Assembly: GCA_002256485.1 (NCBI GenBank)
Contig: NNSG01000001.1
Location: 1-64,000 of the forward strand
Length of the DNA: 64,000 nt
Source: Fidelibacterota bacterium 408169
GTDB taxonomy: Bacteria; Fidelibacterota; Marinisomatia; Marinisomatales; TCS55
Direction of reading: 5' to 3'
The position numbers were made by a program, and so were the translations under genes. Below, piece after piece: positions 1 through 7,066 of this stretch. Below the pieces are notes generated by a model. It saw nothing but the letters and a program-made list of their open reading frames with translations. It had not been told where the DNA came from and did not search any database. How positions within the stretch are numbered: the first letter of the stretch is position 1; each line of letters opens with the position of its first letter.

Positions 1-58
1 TACTCGAAATATGCCATCCATACAGAGGACACAGTGGAGTATTTAGGGGACTCCGCAT
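1..58 (-). CDS. Possible partial ORF of a fourth cassette
   Basis: Reading leftward after the attC at 120-254, a new cassette starts with TTAGAC. An open frame runs to the window edge. It has an ATG at 58-56 and further in-frame TTG codons upstream. Only about 19 codons are visible from the ATG, there is no clear ribosome-binding site, and no family can be recognised. The cassette context is the main support for a gene here; whether this is its frame is uncertain. Confidence 0.25.
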   Translation of the reverse strand, partial: MRSPLNTPLCPLYGWHISS

Positions 59-119
59 TTTTGTCAAGGGGAAAGATGCTGTGTGCAACAGTTCTCCGGC
101 AAGATATGGACACAAATAC

Positions 120-254
120 GTCTAACGAATAAACTCACCGGCGGACGGCGAATCCATTCTCAAATCTTTTGTTAAATCTCTCAACATAATTTTACCAAAT
201 TTCACTAATCACGCCACCAAGTTTAGCCGTCCGGTGGAGTGGGGGTTATGTAGC
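120..254 (-). repeat. attC site of the Mrr cassette (cassette C)
   Basis: On the minus strand the site starts with GCTACATAAC, the reverse complement of 245-254, which pairs with the start of its own cassette at 1249. It ends with GTTAGAC (126-120), a perfect GTTRRRY core. The arms GGTGGAGTG and CGAATAAACTCACC form an imperfect inverted repeat around an internal stem (CCGTCC with GGACGG). At about 135 bases it is within the usual attC range. The Mrr stop codon lies 7 bases from the site, as is typical of cassettes. Confidence 0.85.
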
Positions 255-260
255 ACATTC

Positions 261-1169
261 TTAAGTTGTAAAATAATCGTCATCTATTTTTTTGAGTTCA
301 TAATTTGACTGAAGACTCACCCCCACATTGAAGTCAATCATCAAATCTGTAAGCTTTTCACCATCAATTAAAACGACTTTATTTTCTATATTTTTAACAT
401 AACGACTTGCTTCTTTTGTGAATACTGATGTTGTGATAAAAATTCCCTTTTTAGCTCTCTGTCCTTGAAGAGCGCCAACAAACTTTTGAATTTCAGGTCG
501 GGATATAGAATTTTCCCATTTTTTGGCTTGTATGTAAATATTGTCTAAACCAAGACGGTCTTCATCAATAATACCATCAATTCCTTCATCACCACTTTGA
601 CCTATTGCTCTTCCTGCTTCTTTTCGGGATCCACCATATCCCATATTTAAAAGTAATTCTACTACTAATTTTTCGAAAAAACTGGGTGATGATTGTTTTA
701 CGCGATTTAATAGTTCAGAGGAAAGGTCATCTCTAATTGTGGAATATGCTAAATCTAATTGTTCTTCAGGTGTTTCAGTTGACAATACTAATTTAGTTTT
801 TTCAGTTACTTTTTTTCTGGTTCCCTTTCTTTCTTGGAATTCAACAAAAGTTGGAAACTGTAGAAGAAATTTTCGATTTATTTTCTCAATATTCTGGTTT
901 AAAACCTTTTTACCTTCATTTGTGATTTTCACATAACCCCGCCTTGGTGATTCTAATAGTCCTGCTTGTTTCATATAAGTTCTCGCCCAACTTACTCGGC
1001 CGTCAAACATATAAGAACGTCCACTCGGAATTAGTACTTTTCTCTCTTCTTCATTCAATTTGAAATGAATTGCCATTTCATCAATATGTTCTCGCAAAGA
1101 CATTTCTTTCCCACCACTCAATGTTTTAAGTAATGGAAGCATAATTGATTCATAATCTGGAATTGGCAT
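261..1169 (-). CDS. Mrr-type restriction endonuclease (integron cassette)
   Basis: This is a 302-residue protein with two parts. Residues 1-95 are an Mrr N-terminal winged-helix domain of the type that recognises DNA. Residues about 160-275 are an Mrr-type PD-(D/E)xK nuclease domain with E166, D198 in GIDG and the Q-A-K triad at 214-216. Enzymes of this family cut foreign, often methylated, DNA, or act as stand-alone defence nucleases. It is the only gene of its cassette, starting about 80 bases inside the boundary and ending just before attC. A GAGAG sequence lies before the ATG. No cognate methylase is present in the window, so a modification-dependent (type IV) role is plausible but inferred. 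Length and motifs look intact. Confidence 0.85.
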   Translation of the reverse strand: MPIPDYESIMLPLLKTLSGGKEMSLREHIDEMAIHFKLNEEERKVLIPSGRSYMFDGRVSWARTYMKQAGLLESPRRGYVKITNEGKKVLNQNIEKINRKFLLQFPTFVEFQERKGTRKKVTEKTKLVLSTETPEEQLDLAYSTIRDDLSSELLNRVKQSSPSFFEKLVVELLLNMGYGGSRKEAGRAIGQSGDEGIDGIIDEDRLGLDNIYIQAKKWENSISRPEIQKFVGALQGQRAKKGIFITTSVFTKEASRYVKNIENKVVLIDGEKLTDLMIDFNVGVSLQSNYELKKIDDDYFTT

Positions 1170-1195
1170 TAAATATCTCTCATTAACATTTTTGG

Positions 1196-1258
1196 GCTAC
1201 ATAACGAATAAACTCACGGGCAGCGTTAGCTGTCCGTGTGGAGTGTGGGTTGTATTGC
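1196..1258 (-). repeat. attC site of the helicase cassette (cassette B)
   Basis: This short site (about 63 bases) is bounded by GCAATACAAC on the minus strand, complementary to its own cassette start at 4175, and by GTTATGTAGC, the first bases of the next cassette. It keeps the AACGAATAAACTCAC and GTGGAGTG arms of the other two sites. The middle is only a short hairpin (GGACAGC with its partner near GCTGTCC), so the variable terminal structure is much reduced. The helicase stop codon is 13 bases away. Confidence 0.83.
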
Positions 1259-1271
1259 TTTTTCATTAATC

Positions 1272-4145
1272 TTAATCTTTTAATTTTTCTAAAACTGAAT
1301 CCAACCATTCTACAATCCTATTCATTAAAGCAAGTTGAACATTTGACCATTCACCTTTATTTTTTGGATATCCGTTGGTTATCATTGTTTTAAAAATCAG
1401 TTTTATTCTTTTCTTTTCGGAATCTGGATCTTCAGAGAGTTCCACATCGTGAAAGAAATAATTTCTCAATTTATTTATGTCCCATCTTACTTTTGTTCTT
1501 CTGTCATCCCTATCTATTATGGGAAATTGAGCATTTTTCCCGCCAGATGACTCATAACAATACTTATACATCATATCAATCCACGTCTTGAATGAACCTT
1601 CATCATCCACTTTGAACACAGGGAGTTTATTAGTGATGTTTTCACATTCTGTAGATGGTTTAAACAATGTTTTTCCATTTAGTTTACTTGACAAACTATT
1701 TATTTCAAATCTTAAAGAAGCTATTTCTCTACCAACTTTTTGTATTTCCTTTTTTATTAGTTTTTCCGTTTTTGTGATTTGTTGATGTTCTTCTACTTTT
1801 TCTTTTTTCTTTTTTGGTTGGGCTGGAGTTTTAGTATCAACATCAATTACTATTTTTTGATTTTCAGGAACTTCATTTAAAATTTCTGTTAATAATTCTT
1901 CTTGTTGTTCTGGGGTCAATTTTTCATAATCAGTAACATTGGATTCAATTTGAATATTACCTAATGAGTGATCCTTCAGTTTAGTTAGTAGTTTAGTTAT
2001 GAATTTCCCCCCATACTGGGATGAGAAATGGTCATAATTGGCAATAACAAATAAAAGTTGTTTTGGTCTCGATAGGGCCACATTTAACAACCGTTTTACT
2101 TTTTCACCTGTTTTCTTTTCATCAAATGGTCGAATGGTATAATTAACACCAGTCATAACAGTATCGAAAATAATAAAATCTTTTTCTCGTCCCTGGAAAG
2201 TATGTACTGACCCGACTTCAACAGAACCTAATCCGTTTTTCCGCAACTCTTTTCTCACATATTGAACACTAGCATTTAGAGGTAAAACTATTCCTATTTC
2301 TTCAGGTTTAAAATGGCCTTCCATTGCAAGATATTTTAAAACTTCAATTATTCGTACAGTGTGCGAAACATTATAGGGCGCAAACTTTTTCCTTCCGGGA
2401 AGCATATCCAACTGTGGGTGTAATGAAGCTGTGTCAATAAAACAAATTCCTTCCATTCCACCATTTGAAGCATTATTGCCATTTTTAAGATTGCCTTTAT
2501 AAAACACATCACTTATAATTTGACTTAATTCACCAGTCATTCTGTATTGGGTGTCTAAAAAATGGGTGAATTCTTTGTTCGAATTGTTCCAATCAAATAA
2601 ATCTTCTATTTCAACACTATTACTCGCATACATATAAATATCTTTTTCCAACCATCTTTTTGCCATCTCTGAATCAGATAAAGAAATAGGAGGCAATTGT
2701 TGAGGGTCACCAATAATAATTACTTTATTATTAACGATAGATGAGAGAATTGCTAAATACGGAAGACTCACCATACTGGCTTCATCAATGATTAACACAT
2801 CACATTCTAATTCAAAGAAAATATCATTGGTCACCATTTTGGCTAAAGTAGCTGCGATAAACTTTTTCTTTTTTAAAATAGATGTTTCATCAATAGCCAA
2901 TGCTTCATCAATAAATTTTTGCAATTTTTCTTCGCCACCAAAATCATCAACTTCTTTCTTTAATTCTTCAAATCTTTCTAAAACAATCTTGTCTATTGGG
3001 CATTCTTTTTTTAGTTCTTCATATTGAATTTTTATTTCATCTAAAGTTTTTTTCAGACTTGTTAAATCTTTTTTCTTTTGATCAAATAATTCATTTAATG
3101 TATCAAGTGAATCACCAAGAAAAACCCGAGAAAGACTTTCAAGAATACCAACATTATCATAATGATCAATTTTATCTTTTATTCCCTTTAATTCACCCAA
3201 AGCCGCATTTAGGACTTTTTGGTTTGATTCTATTTCTTTCTTTTTGTTATTGAAATCAGTCAAATATTCCTGATTTTGGGACATTTTAATTTTCAGCTCT
3301 CTAAATTCTCGATATAGCTTTAGTTCGTCCTTTATTTTTTCTCTTAATTGTTTTCTTATTTCTTCAATTTGGTTTTCAAAAAAAACAGAATCCAAATCTT
3401 CATTATCTAAAATGAATGGTCGCCCATATCGTGTAATGTCATTTGAAAATTCATTTGATTTGCCAAGTCTTTTATAAGCATCAATAACCTGAATTAGGGC
3501 AACATCAACAGCTCTATTAGTATTGGTAGCAAATAAGATTCGCTTACCTTGTTTAATTAAATTATATGTTATAAAACCAAGTGTAGATGTTTTTCCAGTA
3601 CCTGGTGGTCCCCAAATAAAAGATATACGATTTGATAATGAACCTTTGATTGCCTTTCGTTGAGCTTCATTCCTTTGTTTATCAATTTTAATCTTTACCC
3701 CGTTTAGTTCATTTAATACTTTTGTTTTAATTGGATGGAAAAGTATATCTGTAAGTTCAAGGTTAAAATCTTCTGGTTTAGCATCAATAGTTGTTAGTCT
3801 TTCAAGAAGTTTTCTTAAAATTATATCAGAAGACCATTCGATGGTTAATTCTGGAATAAAACCGCCAAGATTTACGGGTGTTTTAAGAGTAATAAATTGA
3901 CTATCAATACTTAATATTTGACCTTCAACAACTTCGCTACCAATAATTAATTCACAATCTTCAATTTGCCCTATTGATGTTCCTTCTGGCAATTCGAATT
4001 TGTATATAAAATCTTCACCTTTCTGGGCGATGAGTTTGCCTTCAAATAGAGTGATAGACTTTTTTGATTTATAAATTTTATCTAACTCATCACCTACCGC
4101 TTGGATCATTGATGGTATGTGATTCTGAATAATATAATCAGCCAT
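1272..4145 (-). CDS. UPF1/DNA2-like SF1 helicase with possible C-terminal HEPN domain
   Basis: This 957-residue superfamily 1 helicase has these motifs in order: Q-motif region (157-166), Walker A GPPGTGKT (179-186), a long charged coiled-coil insertion (about 250-420), Walker B DEAS (about 453), motif III GDPQQLPP, motif IV QYRM, motif V HTFQGRE, and motif VI NVALSRPK. Residues 1-130 look like a small beta-rich N-terminal domain. A lysine-rich linker near 770 leads to a C-terminal helical domain with R894-N-Y-F-F-H899. That matches the Rx4H (RN-x3-H) signature of HEPN RNases. This second activity is inference from the motif only. The gene fills a 3 kb integron cassette, which is unusually long. 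A role in nucleic-acid surveillance or phage defence is plausible but unproven. Confidence 0.82.
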   Translation of the reverse strand: MADYIIQNHIPSMIQAVGDELDKIYKSKKSITLFEGKLIAQKGEDFIYKFELPEGTSIGQIEDCELIIGSEVVEGQILSIDSQFITLKTPVNLGGFIPELTIEWSSDIILRKLLERLTTIDAKPEDFNLELTDILFHPIKTKVLNELNGVKIKIDKQRNEAQRKAIKGSLSNRISFIWGPPGTGKTSTLGFITYNLIKQGKRILFATNTNRAVDVALIQVIDAYKRLGKSNEFSNDITRYGRPFILDNEDLDSVFFENQIEEIRKQLREKIKDELKLYREFRELKIKMSQNQEYLTDFNNKKKEIESNQKVLNAALGELKGIKDKIDHYDNVGILESLSRVFLGDSLDTLNELFDQKKKDLTSLKKTLDEIKIQYEELKKECPIDKIVLERFEELKKEVDDFGGEEKLQKFIDEALAIDETSILKKKKFIAATLAKMVTNDIFFELECDVLIIDEASMVSLPYLAILSSIVNNKVIIIGDPQQLPPISLSDSEMAKRWLEKDIYMYASNSVEIEDLFDWNNSNKEFTHFLDTQYRMTGELSQIISDVFYKGNLKNGNNASNGGMEGICFIDTASLHPQLDMLPGRKKFAPYNVSHTVRIIEVLKYLAMEGHFKPEEIGIVLPLNASVQYVRKELRKNGLGSVEVGSVHTFQGREKDFIIFDTVMTGVNYTIRPFDEKKTGEKVKRLLNVALSRPKQLLFVIANYDHFSSQYGGKFITKLLTKLKDHSLGNIQIESNVTDYEKLTPEQQEELLTEILNEVPENQKIVIDVDTKTPAQPKKKKEKVEEHQQITKTEKLIKKEIQKVGREIASLRFEINSLSSKLNGKTLFKPSTECENITNKLPVFKVDDEGSFKTWIDMMYKYCYESSGGKNAQFPIIDRDDRRTKVRWDINKLRNYFFHDVELSEDPDSEKKRIKLIFKTMITNGYPKNKGEWSNVQLALMNRIVEWLDSVLEKLKD

Positions 4146-4165
4146 TTTTTAAATACTTCTCAAAA

Positions 4166-4310
4166 GCAATACAACGAATAAACTCACCGGAGGTGGACGG
4201 CGATTCTATACCACTATTTTTTGTTTTTACACAAATCTTCATTTTGTCTCAAATCTCAAATTCACCGCACGAGTTTAGCCGCCCGGTGGAGTGGGGGTTA
4301 GAAGGTGTGC
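4166..4310 (-). repeat. attC site of the NfeD-SPFH cassette (cassette A)
   Basis: On the minus strand the site starts GCACACCTTCTAAC, an exact reverse complement of the cassette start GTTAGAAGGTGTGC at 5811-5798, a 14-base match. It ends GTTGTATTGC, which is the start of the helicase cassette. It carries the same AACGAATAAACTCACC and GGTGGAGTG arms and an internal GGCGGCTAAAC / CGCCGTCC stem. At about 145 bases it resembles the attC at 120-254 closely, as expected for a chromosomal integron with a uniform attC family. Confidence 0.87.
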
Positions 4311-4327
4311 GGTTATTTGGTTTTACA

Positions 4328-5320
4328 CTATTTTTTACCTACCCCAGAAAGCATGTCTTTTATTCCACCAATTGAACTCAAAACGCCTGTTGCTTCGTAT
4401 GGTAAATACACAACTTTATTATTTTGTCCAGAAACCATTTCTTTTAATGTCTCGATATATCGAACTGCAATCAGATAATTTGCTGGGTCACCTTTGGACG
4501 CTGAAATTGCTTCGGTAATTCTATCTATTGCTTCTTTTTCTGCCGTTGCAACTTTTATCCGGGCTTCTGCTTCACCTTCAGCCTGCAAAATCGCCGACTT
4601 TTTTTCACCTTCAGCCATATTTATTGCAGATTCCTTAACACCTTCAGATTCAAGGATTGCTGCTTTTTTCTTTCCTTCTGCTTCAAGAATGGAAGCACGA
4701 CGGTCTCTTTCAGCACGCATTTGTTGTTCCATTGCCTTTTGAATTTCTGGTGGTGGTGTAATATCTTGGAGTTCAACTCTATTAACTTTGACACCCCATT
4801 TATCCGTAGCTTCGTCAAGAATTGCTCGAAGTTTAGTATTTATAACATCTCTTGAAACAAGGCATTCGTCCAAATCCAATTCACCAAGCACATTACGAAG
4901 TGTGGTTTGGGTAAGTTTCTCAATTGCATTTGGAAGATTGGCAATTTCGTAAGTTGATTTTACAGGGTCAGTAATTTGAAAGTAAAGCATAGCGTCAATT
5001 TCAATTGTTACATTGTCTTTCGTTATTACATTTTGTCTTGGGAAATCAAAGACTTGTTCTCGTAAATCAATTTTACTTGTCATCTTTTGTGTTACAATGT
5101 CTTCCCCAGAAACATCCGTTTTTCTATATCGCCAAAAAATACTTCTGGATTTATCGAAAACAGGAATGATAATATTTATCCCGCTTTCCAACGTCCTGTT
5201 GTATTTACCCAATCTTTCAATGACCATTGTTTCAGCCTGTTGAATAATTTTAAACCCACTCGCTACAAAAATAATTACAAAAATAGTAGCGACGATTGTT
5301 ATGATTAACATTGCATCCAT
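4328..5320 (-). CDS. SPFH/band 7 (stomatin-slipin) membrane protein
   Basis: This protein of about 330 residues has one N-terminal membrane helix (roughly residues 4-24), an SPFH/band 7 domain (about 25-200), a helical stretch rich in AEGxxKxAI repeats typical of stomatin-like and QmcA proteins (about 200-265), and a glycine-rich tail. Such proteins form oligomeric rings or scaffolds in membrane microdomains and partner with NfeD proteins. I chose the ATG at 5320, one base after the NfeD stop, over an upstream ATG that overlaps NfeD by 32 bases. The NfeD-SPFH pair is the sole content of the first integron cassette, an uncommon cargo. Function inside the cassette is unknown. Confidence 0.85.
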   Translation of the reverse strand: MDAMLIITIVATIFVIIFVASGFKIIQQAETMVIERLGKYNRTLESGINIIIPVFDKSRSIFWRYRKTDVSGEDIVTQKMTSKIDLREQVFDFPRQNVITKDNVTIEIDAMLYFQITDPVKSTYEIANLPNAIEKLTQTTLRNVLGELDLDECLVSRDVINTKLRAILDEATDKWGVKVNRVELQDITPPPEIQKAMEQQMRAERDRRASILEAEGKKKAAILESEGVKESAINMAEGEKKSAILQAEGEAEARIKVATAEKEAIDRITEAISASKGDPANYLIAVRYIETLKEMVSGQNNKVVYLPYEATGVLSSIGGIKDMLSGVGKK

Positions 5321-5321
5321 T

Positions 5322-5771
5322 TTATGACCCCTTATTTTCTGTTGAAGAAACAAACAGGGTAGAACCTTCTACCTTGCTTACTTTGATTAAATCACCAATT
5401 TCAAATAATTCATCATTTGCCGACCGTGCCCGCCAACTTTCACTGCCAATCTGCACTCTGCCCAAATTTTCAGAATTATTTATGTTTTCAGTTACCTTGT
5501 AATTATTACCGATAAACGCATTTACACCTGTTTCTCTTTGGTCGTCCAATTTGTGAAAGTATTTATTATACAAAGGTCGAATACCAAAAAAGACAATCAT
5601 AGTTACGACTGAAAAAACAAATAATTGAACTTTAAACTCATAGTCCCAATAGGCGAATAGACTTCCACCAAAAGCACCAATCCCAAAACTCGCTAAAAGA
5701 AAGCCTGGTGTAAATATTTCAGCTATCATTAAAATGATGCCGAAGATTATCCAATAATGATGTATTTCCAT
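5322..5771 (-). CDS. NfeD-like membrane protein
   Basis: This 149-residue short-form NfeD protein has two to three N-terminal hydrophobic segments (about 7-70) and a C-terminal OB-fold-like beta domain (about 85-145) with the pattern G-x-V-x-I-G-x-E-x-W-R-A near residues 106-116. NfeD proteins associate with SPFH proteins, here encoded immediately downstream and probably co-translated. An AGGA motif lies about 10 bases before the ATG. The gene starts 40 bases inside the cassette boundary at 5810, making it the cassette gene nearest the former attI site and so the one most exposed to a cassette promoter. Confidence 0.82.
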   Translation of the reverse strand: MEIHHYWIIFGIILMIAEIFTPGFLLASFGIGAFGGSLFAYWDYEFKVQLFVFSVVTMIVFFGIRPLYNKYFHKLDDQRETGVNAFIGNNYKVTENINNSENLGRVQIGSESWRARSANDELFEIGDLIKVSKVEGSTLFVSSTENKGS

Positions 5772-5810
5772 AATTGTAGGTTCCTTTTTTTAAATTAGCA
5801 CACCTTCTAA

Positions 5811-5933
5811 CTACTTATTATACTACAAATATGCAACATAGCGCCCCGATCTTGTGTGTTATACTGTATTTGTAATATTTCATTCATAAGCTAAATTCCA
5901 AACAAATATTAATCATAAATACACTAATAAACC
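5811..5933. other. Presumed former attI/promoter region of the integron
   Basis: These 123 bases separate the first cassette boundary (G5811) from the integrase start codon. In integrons this is where attI and the cassette promoter lie. No full attC is present here: the GCACACCTTCTAAC end at 5798-5811 is not followed by the conserved attC arms, which fits an attI junction. The stretch is AT-rich and otherwise featureless. Confidence 0.55.
5817..5822 (-). promoter_or_regulatory. Possible -10 box of the cassette promoter
   Basis: A perfect TATAAT reads toward the cassettes from 5822 to 5817, just outside the first cassette junction. I found no convincing -35 element 16-18 bases upstream, so this could be chance in AT-rich DNA. 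The position is suitable for driving the NfeD-SPFH cassette. Confidence 0.3.
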
Positions 5934-6221
5934 ATGTCAATACTATTAAGTCAAGTCAGTGAAAAAATTCGATTAAGGCATTACAGCTATCGGACAGAGA
6001 AAACATATAAACATTGGATAAAACACTATATCCTTTATCATAATAAAACCCATCCAAACCAGTTAGACGGGGAGGCATTCAATGCATACTTAACATATTT
6101 AGCCAAAGAAAAGAAAGTTTCTGCGGCAACGCAAAACCTGGCAAGGAATGCAATCTTGTTTTTATATAAGCATGTTCTGAACAAAGGACCATTGGCTATT
6201 AAAAGTCCTTTAGATTCATGA
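5934..6221 (+). pseudogene. intI: Truncated integron integrase (N-terminal fragment)
   Basis: The 95-residue product matches the N-terminal SAM-like core-binding domain of integron tyrosine recombinases. It has the typical run from the start through RLRHYSYRTEKTYKHWI and a middle part around AYLTYLAKEKKVSAATQ and FLYKHVL. Full-length IntI is about 320 residues. Here the frame stops after residue 95, before the catalytic R, H-x-x-R and Y residues, and no further integrase sequence follows in any frame before msrA. The gene is therefore a 3'-truncated remnant. Its divergent orientation relative to the cassettes is exactly that of a functional integron. A palindromic element begins 11 bases past the stop and may mark the deletion. 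Confidence 0.85.
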
Positions 6222-6231
6222 AACTAAAGCT

Positions 6232-6280
6232 GTACGACAAACATTCCTGTTTGTCGTAGTGCAAACAGGAATGTTTGTAC
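6232..6280. repeat. Nested palindromic element next to the truncated integrase
   Basis: Two short hairpins, CGACAAACA-ttcc-TGTTTGTCG (6235-6256) and GTGCAAACA-ggaa-TGTTTGTAC (6259-6280), are themselves arranged as an inverted repeat of each other. A similar small hairpin occurs at 6999-7020. This looks like a dispersed REP-like or miniature element. It lies between the convergent integrase fragment and msrA and could also act as a terminator. Confidence 0.6.
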
Positions 6281-6285
6281 TACAT

Positions 6286-6801
6286 TTATTCCAAATTCAG
6301 CTTTTTCAATTTAGGAGTAATAACAAAAGAGCAGTAGGGTGCATTCTTATTTTTGTTGTAATAATCTTGGTGATAATTTTCAGCGACAGTATATTTTTTT
6401 AGTGGTTCAATTTCTGTAACAATCTTTTTATCAAAAGCCTTTTGGGCGTTGGCAATAGATGTGATTGCAATTTTCTTTTGTTCATCAGAATTATAATAGA
6501 TTCCAGAACGGTATTGTGTTCCTACATCTCCACCTTGGCGATTAAGCGTGGTTGGATCATGTGCCTTCCAGAAAATGTCAAAAATTTCATTTAATGTTAC
6601 CTGTTGGGGATCAAATGTGACTTTAGCCACTTCAGCAAAACCAGTACCTCCGTCACACACATCATTATACGTTGGATTATTCGTATGTCCATTTGCATAG
6701 GCTGCTTCCACATCGATAACACCATCAATTCGTTCGTAGACGGCTTCTACGCACCAGAAACAACCAGCGCCCAGTACAATAGTTTCATTTTCTGCTGACA
6801 T
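6286..6801 (-). CDS. msrA: Peptide methionine-(S)-sulfoxide reductase MsrA
   Basis: MsrA reduces the S epimer of methionine sulfoxide in proteins, repairing oxidative damage. The GCFWC active-site motif lies near the N terminus, and the family blocks around G-T-Q-Y-R-S-G-I-Y and A-E-x-Y-H-Q-D-Y are present. Length (171 residues) is normal. I place the start at 6801 because AGGAG lies about 8 bases before this ATG. An upstream in-frame ATG at 6846 would add 15 hydrophobic residues and could make an exported form, but it has no ribosome-binding site. It is a single gene, convergent with the integrase remnant. Confidence 0.92.
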   Translation of the reverse strand: MSAENETIVLGAGCFWCVEAVYERIDGVIDVEAAYANGHTNNPTYNDVCDGGTGFAEVAKVTFDPQQVTLNEIFDIFWKAHDPTTLNRQGGDVGTQYRSGIYYNSDEQKKIAITSIANAQKAFDKKIVTEIEPLKKYTVAENYHQDYYNKNKNAPYCSFVITPKLKKLNLE

Positions 6802-6998
6802 GAGATGTACTCCTAAAAATATGAAAAAAATAGTATGTTTAATCAAAATTACTCTTGGAAATTATTACGAATTATACACAGTGGCGTTCAAAATTGTTTC
6901 ATGACAAATAATAAAAGTACACGAAAAAAACGTATTGCAAACACGGTGTCCGACTGTTGGCGGATTCTTGATTGTCGGCCATTGGCGGGTTTGCAAAA

Positions 6999-7020
6999 TG
7001 ACAGACAAGAATGTCTGTCA
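6999..7020. repeat. Short perfect hairpin between msrA and pntB
   Basis: TGACAGACA-agaa-TGTCTGTCA forms a perfect 9-base stem with a 4-base loop in the 265-base gap between msrA (start 6801) and pntB (end 7067). It has the same layout as the hairpins at 6235-6280. There is no T-tract typical of an intrinsic terminator on the pntB-proximal side. The rest of this gap shows no gene that I can support. Confidence 0.55.
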
Positions 7021-7066
7021 TAGAACTAATACTGAAAAAGAAGAATTAACTGAAGTCTGTGAAAAA

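Larger units (their letters stand above)
1..6221. mobile_element. Degenerate integron: truncated integrase plus cassette array
   Basis: This block has the canonical integron layout. An integrase N-terminal fragment points right at 5934-6221, and an array of cassettes to its left is transcribed away from it. Cassette boundaries are marked by 10-14 base sequences repeated as exact reverse complements at each cassette's start and at the start of its own attC. These are GTTAGAAGGTGTGC (minus strand at 5811 and its mate at 4297-4310), GTTGTATTGC (4175 and 1249-1258) and GTTATGTAGC (1205 and 245-254). All three attC sites share the arms AACGAATAAACTCAC and GTGGAGTG. Because the integrase lacks its catalytic domain, the array should be immobile unless an integrase acts from elsewhere. 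The left end runs off the window. Confidence 0.88.

Noticed and set aside
120-254. First read as a REP/BIME-type dispersed palindrome
   Set aside because: The three copies flank ORFs in one orientation, and their ends are complementary to the respective cassette starts. That is diagnostic for attC and not expected of REP elements.
739-936. Open frame on the plus strand inside the Mrr gene
   Set aside because: It is a shadow of the minus-strand nuclease gene with no ribosome-binding site or family similarity.
2788-3253. Plus-strand open frames opposite the helicase coiled-coil
   Set aside because: Low-complexity Ser/Phe-rich shadows of the Lys/Glu-rich coding strand.
6802-6846. Longer MsrA with a hydrophobic N-terminal extension
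   Set aside because: The downstream ATG at 6801 has a well-placed AGGAG and the upstream ATG has none. A secreted form cannot be excluded, but it is less likely.
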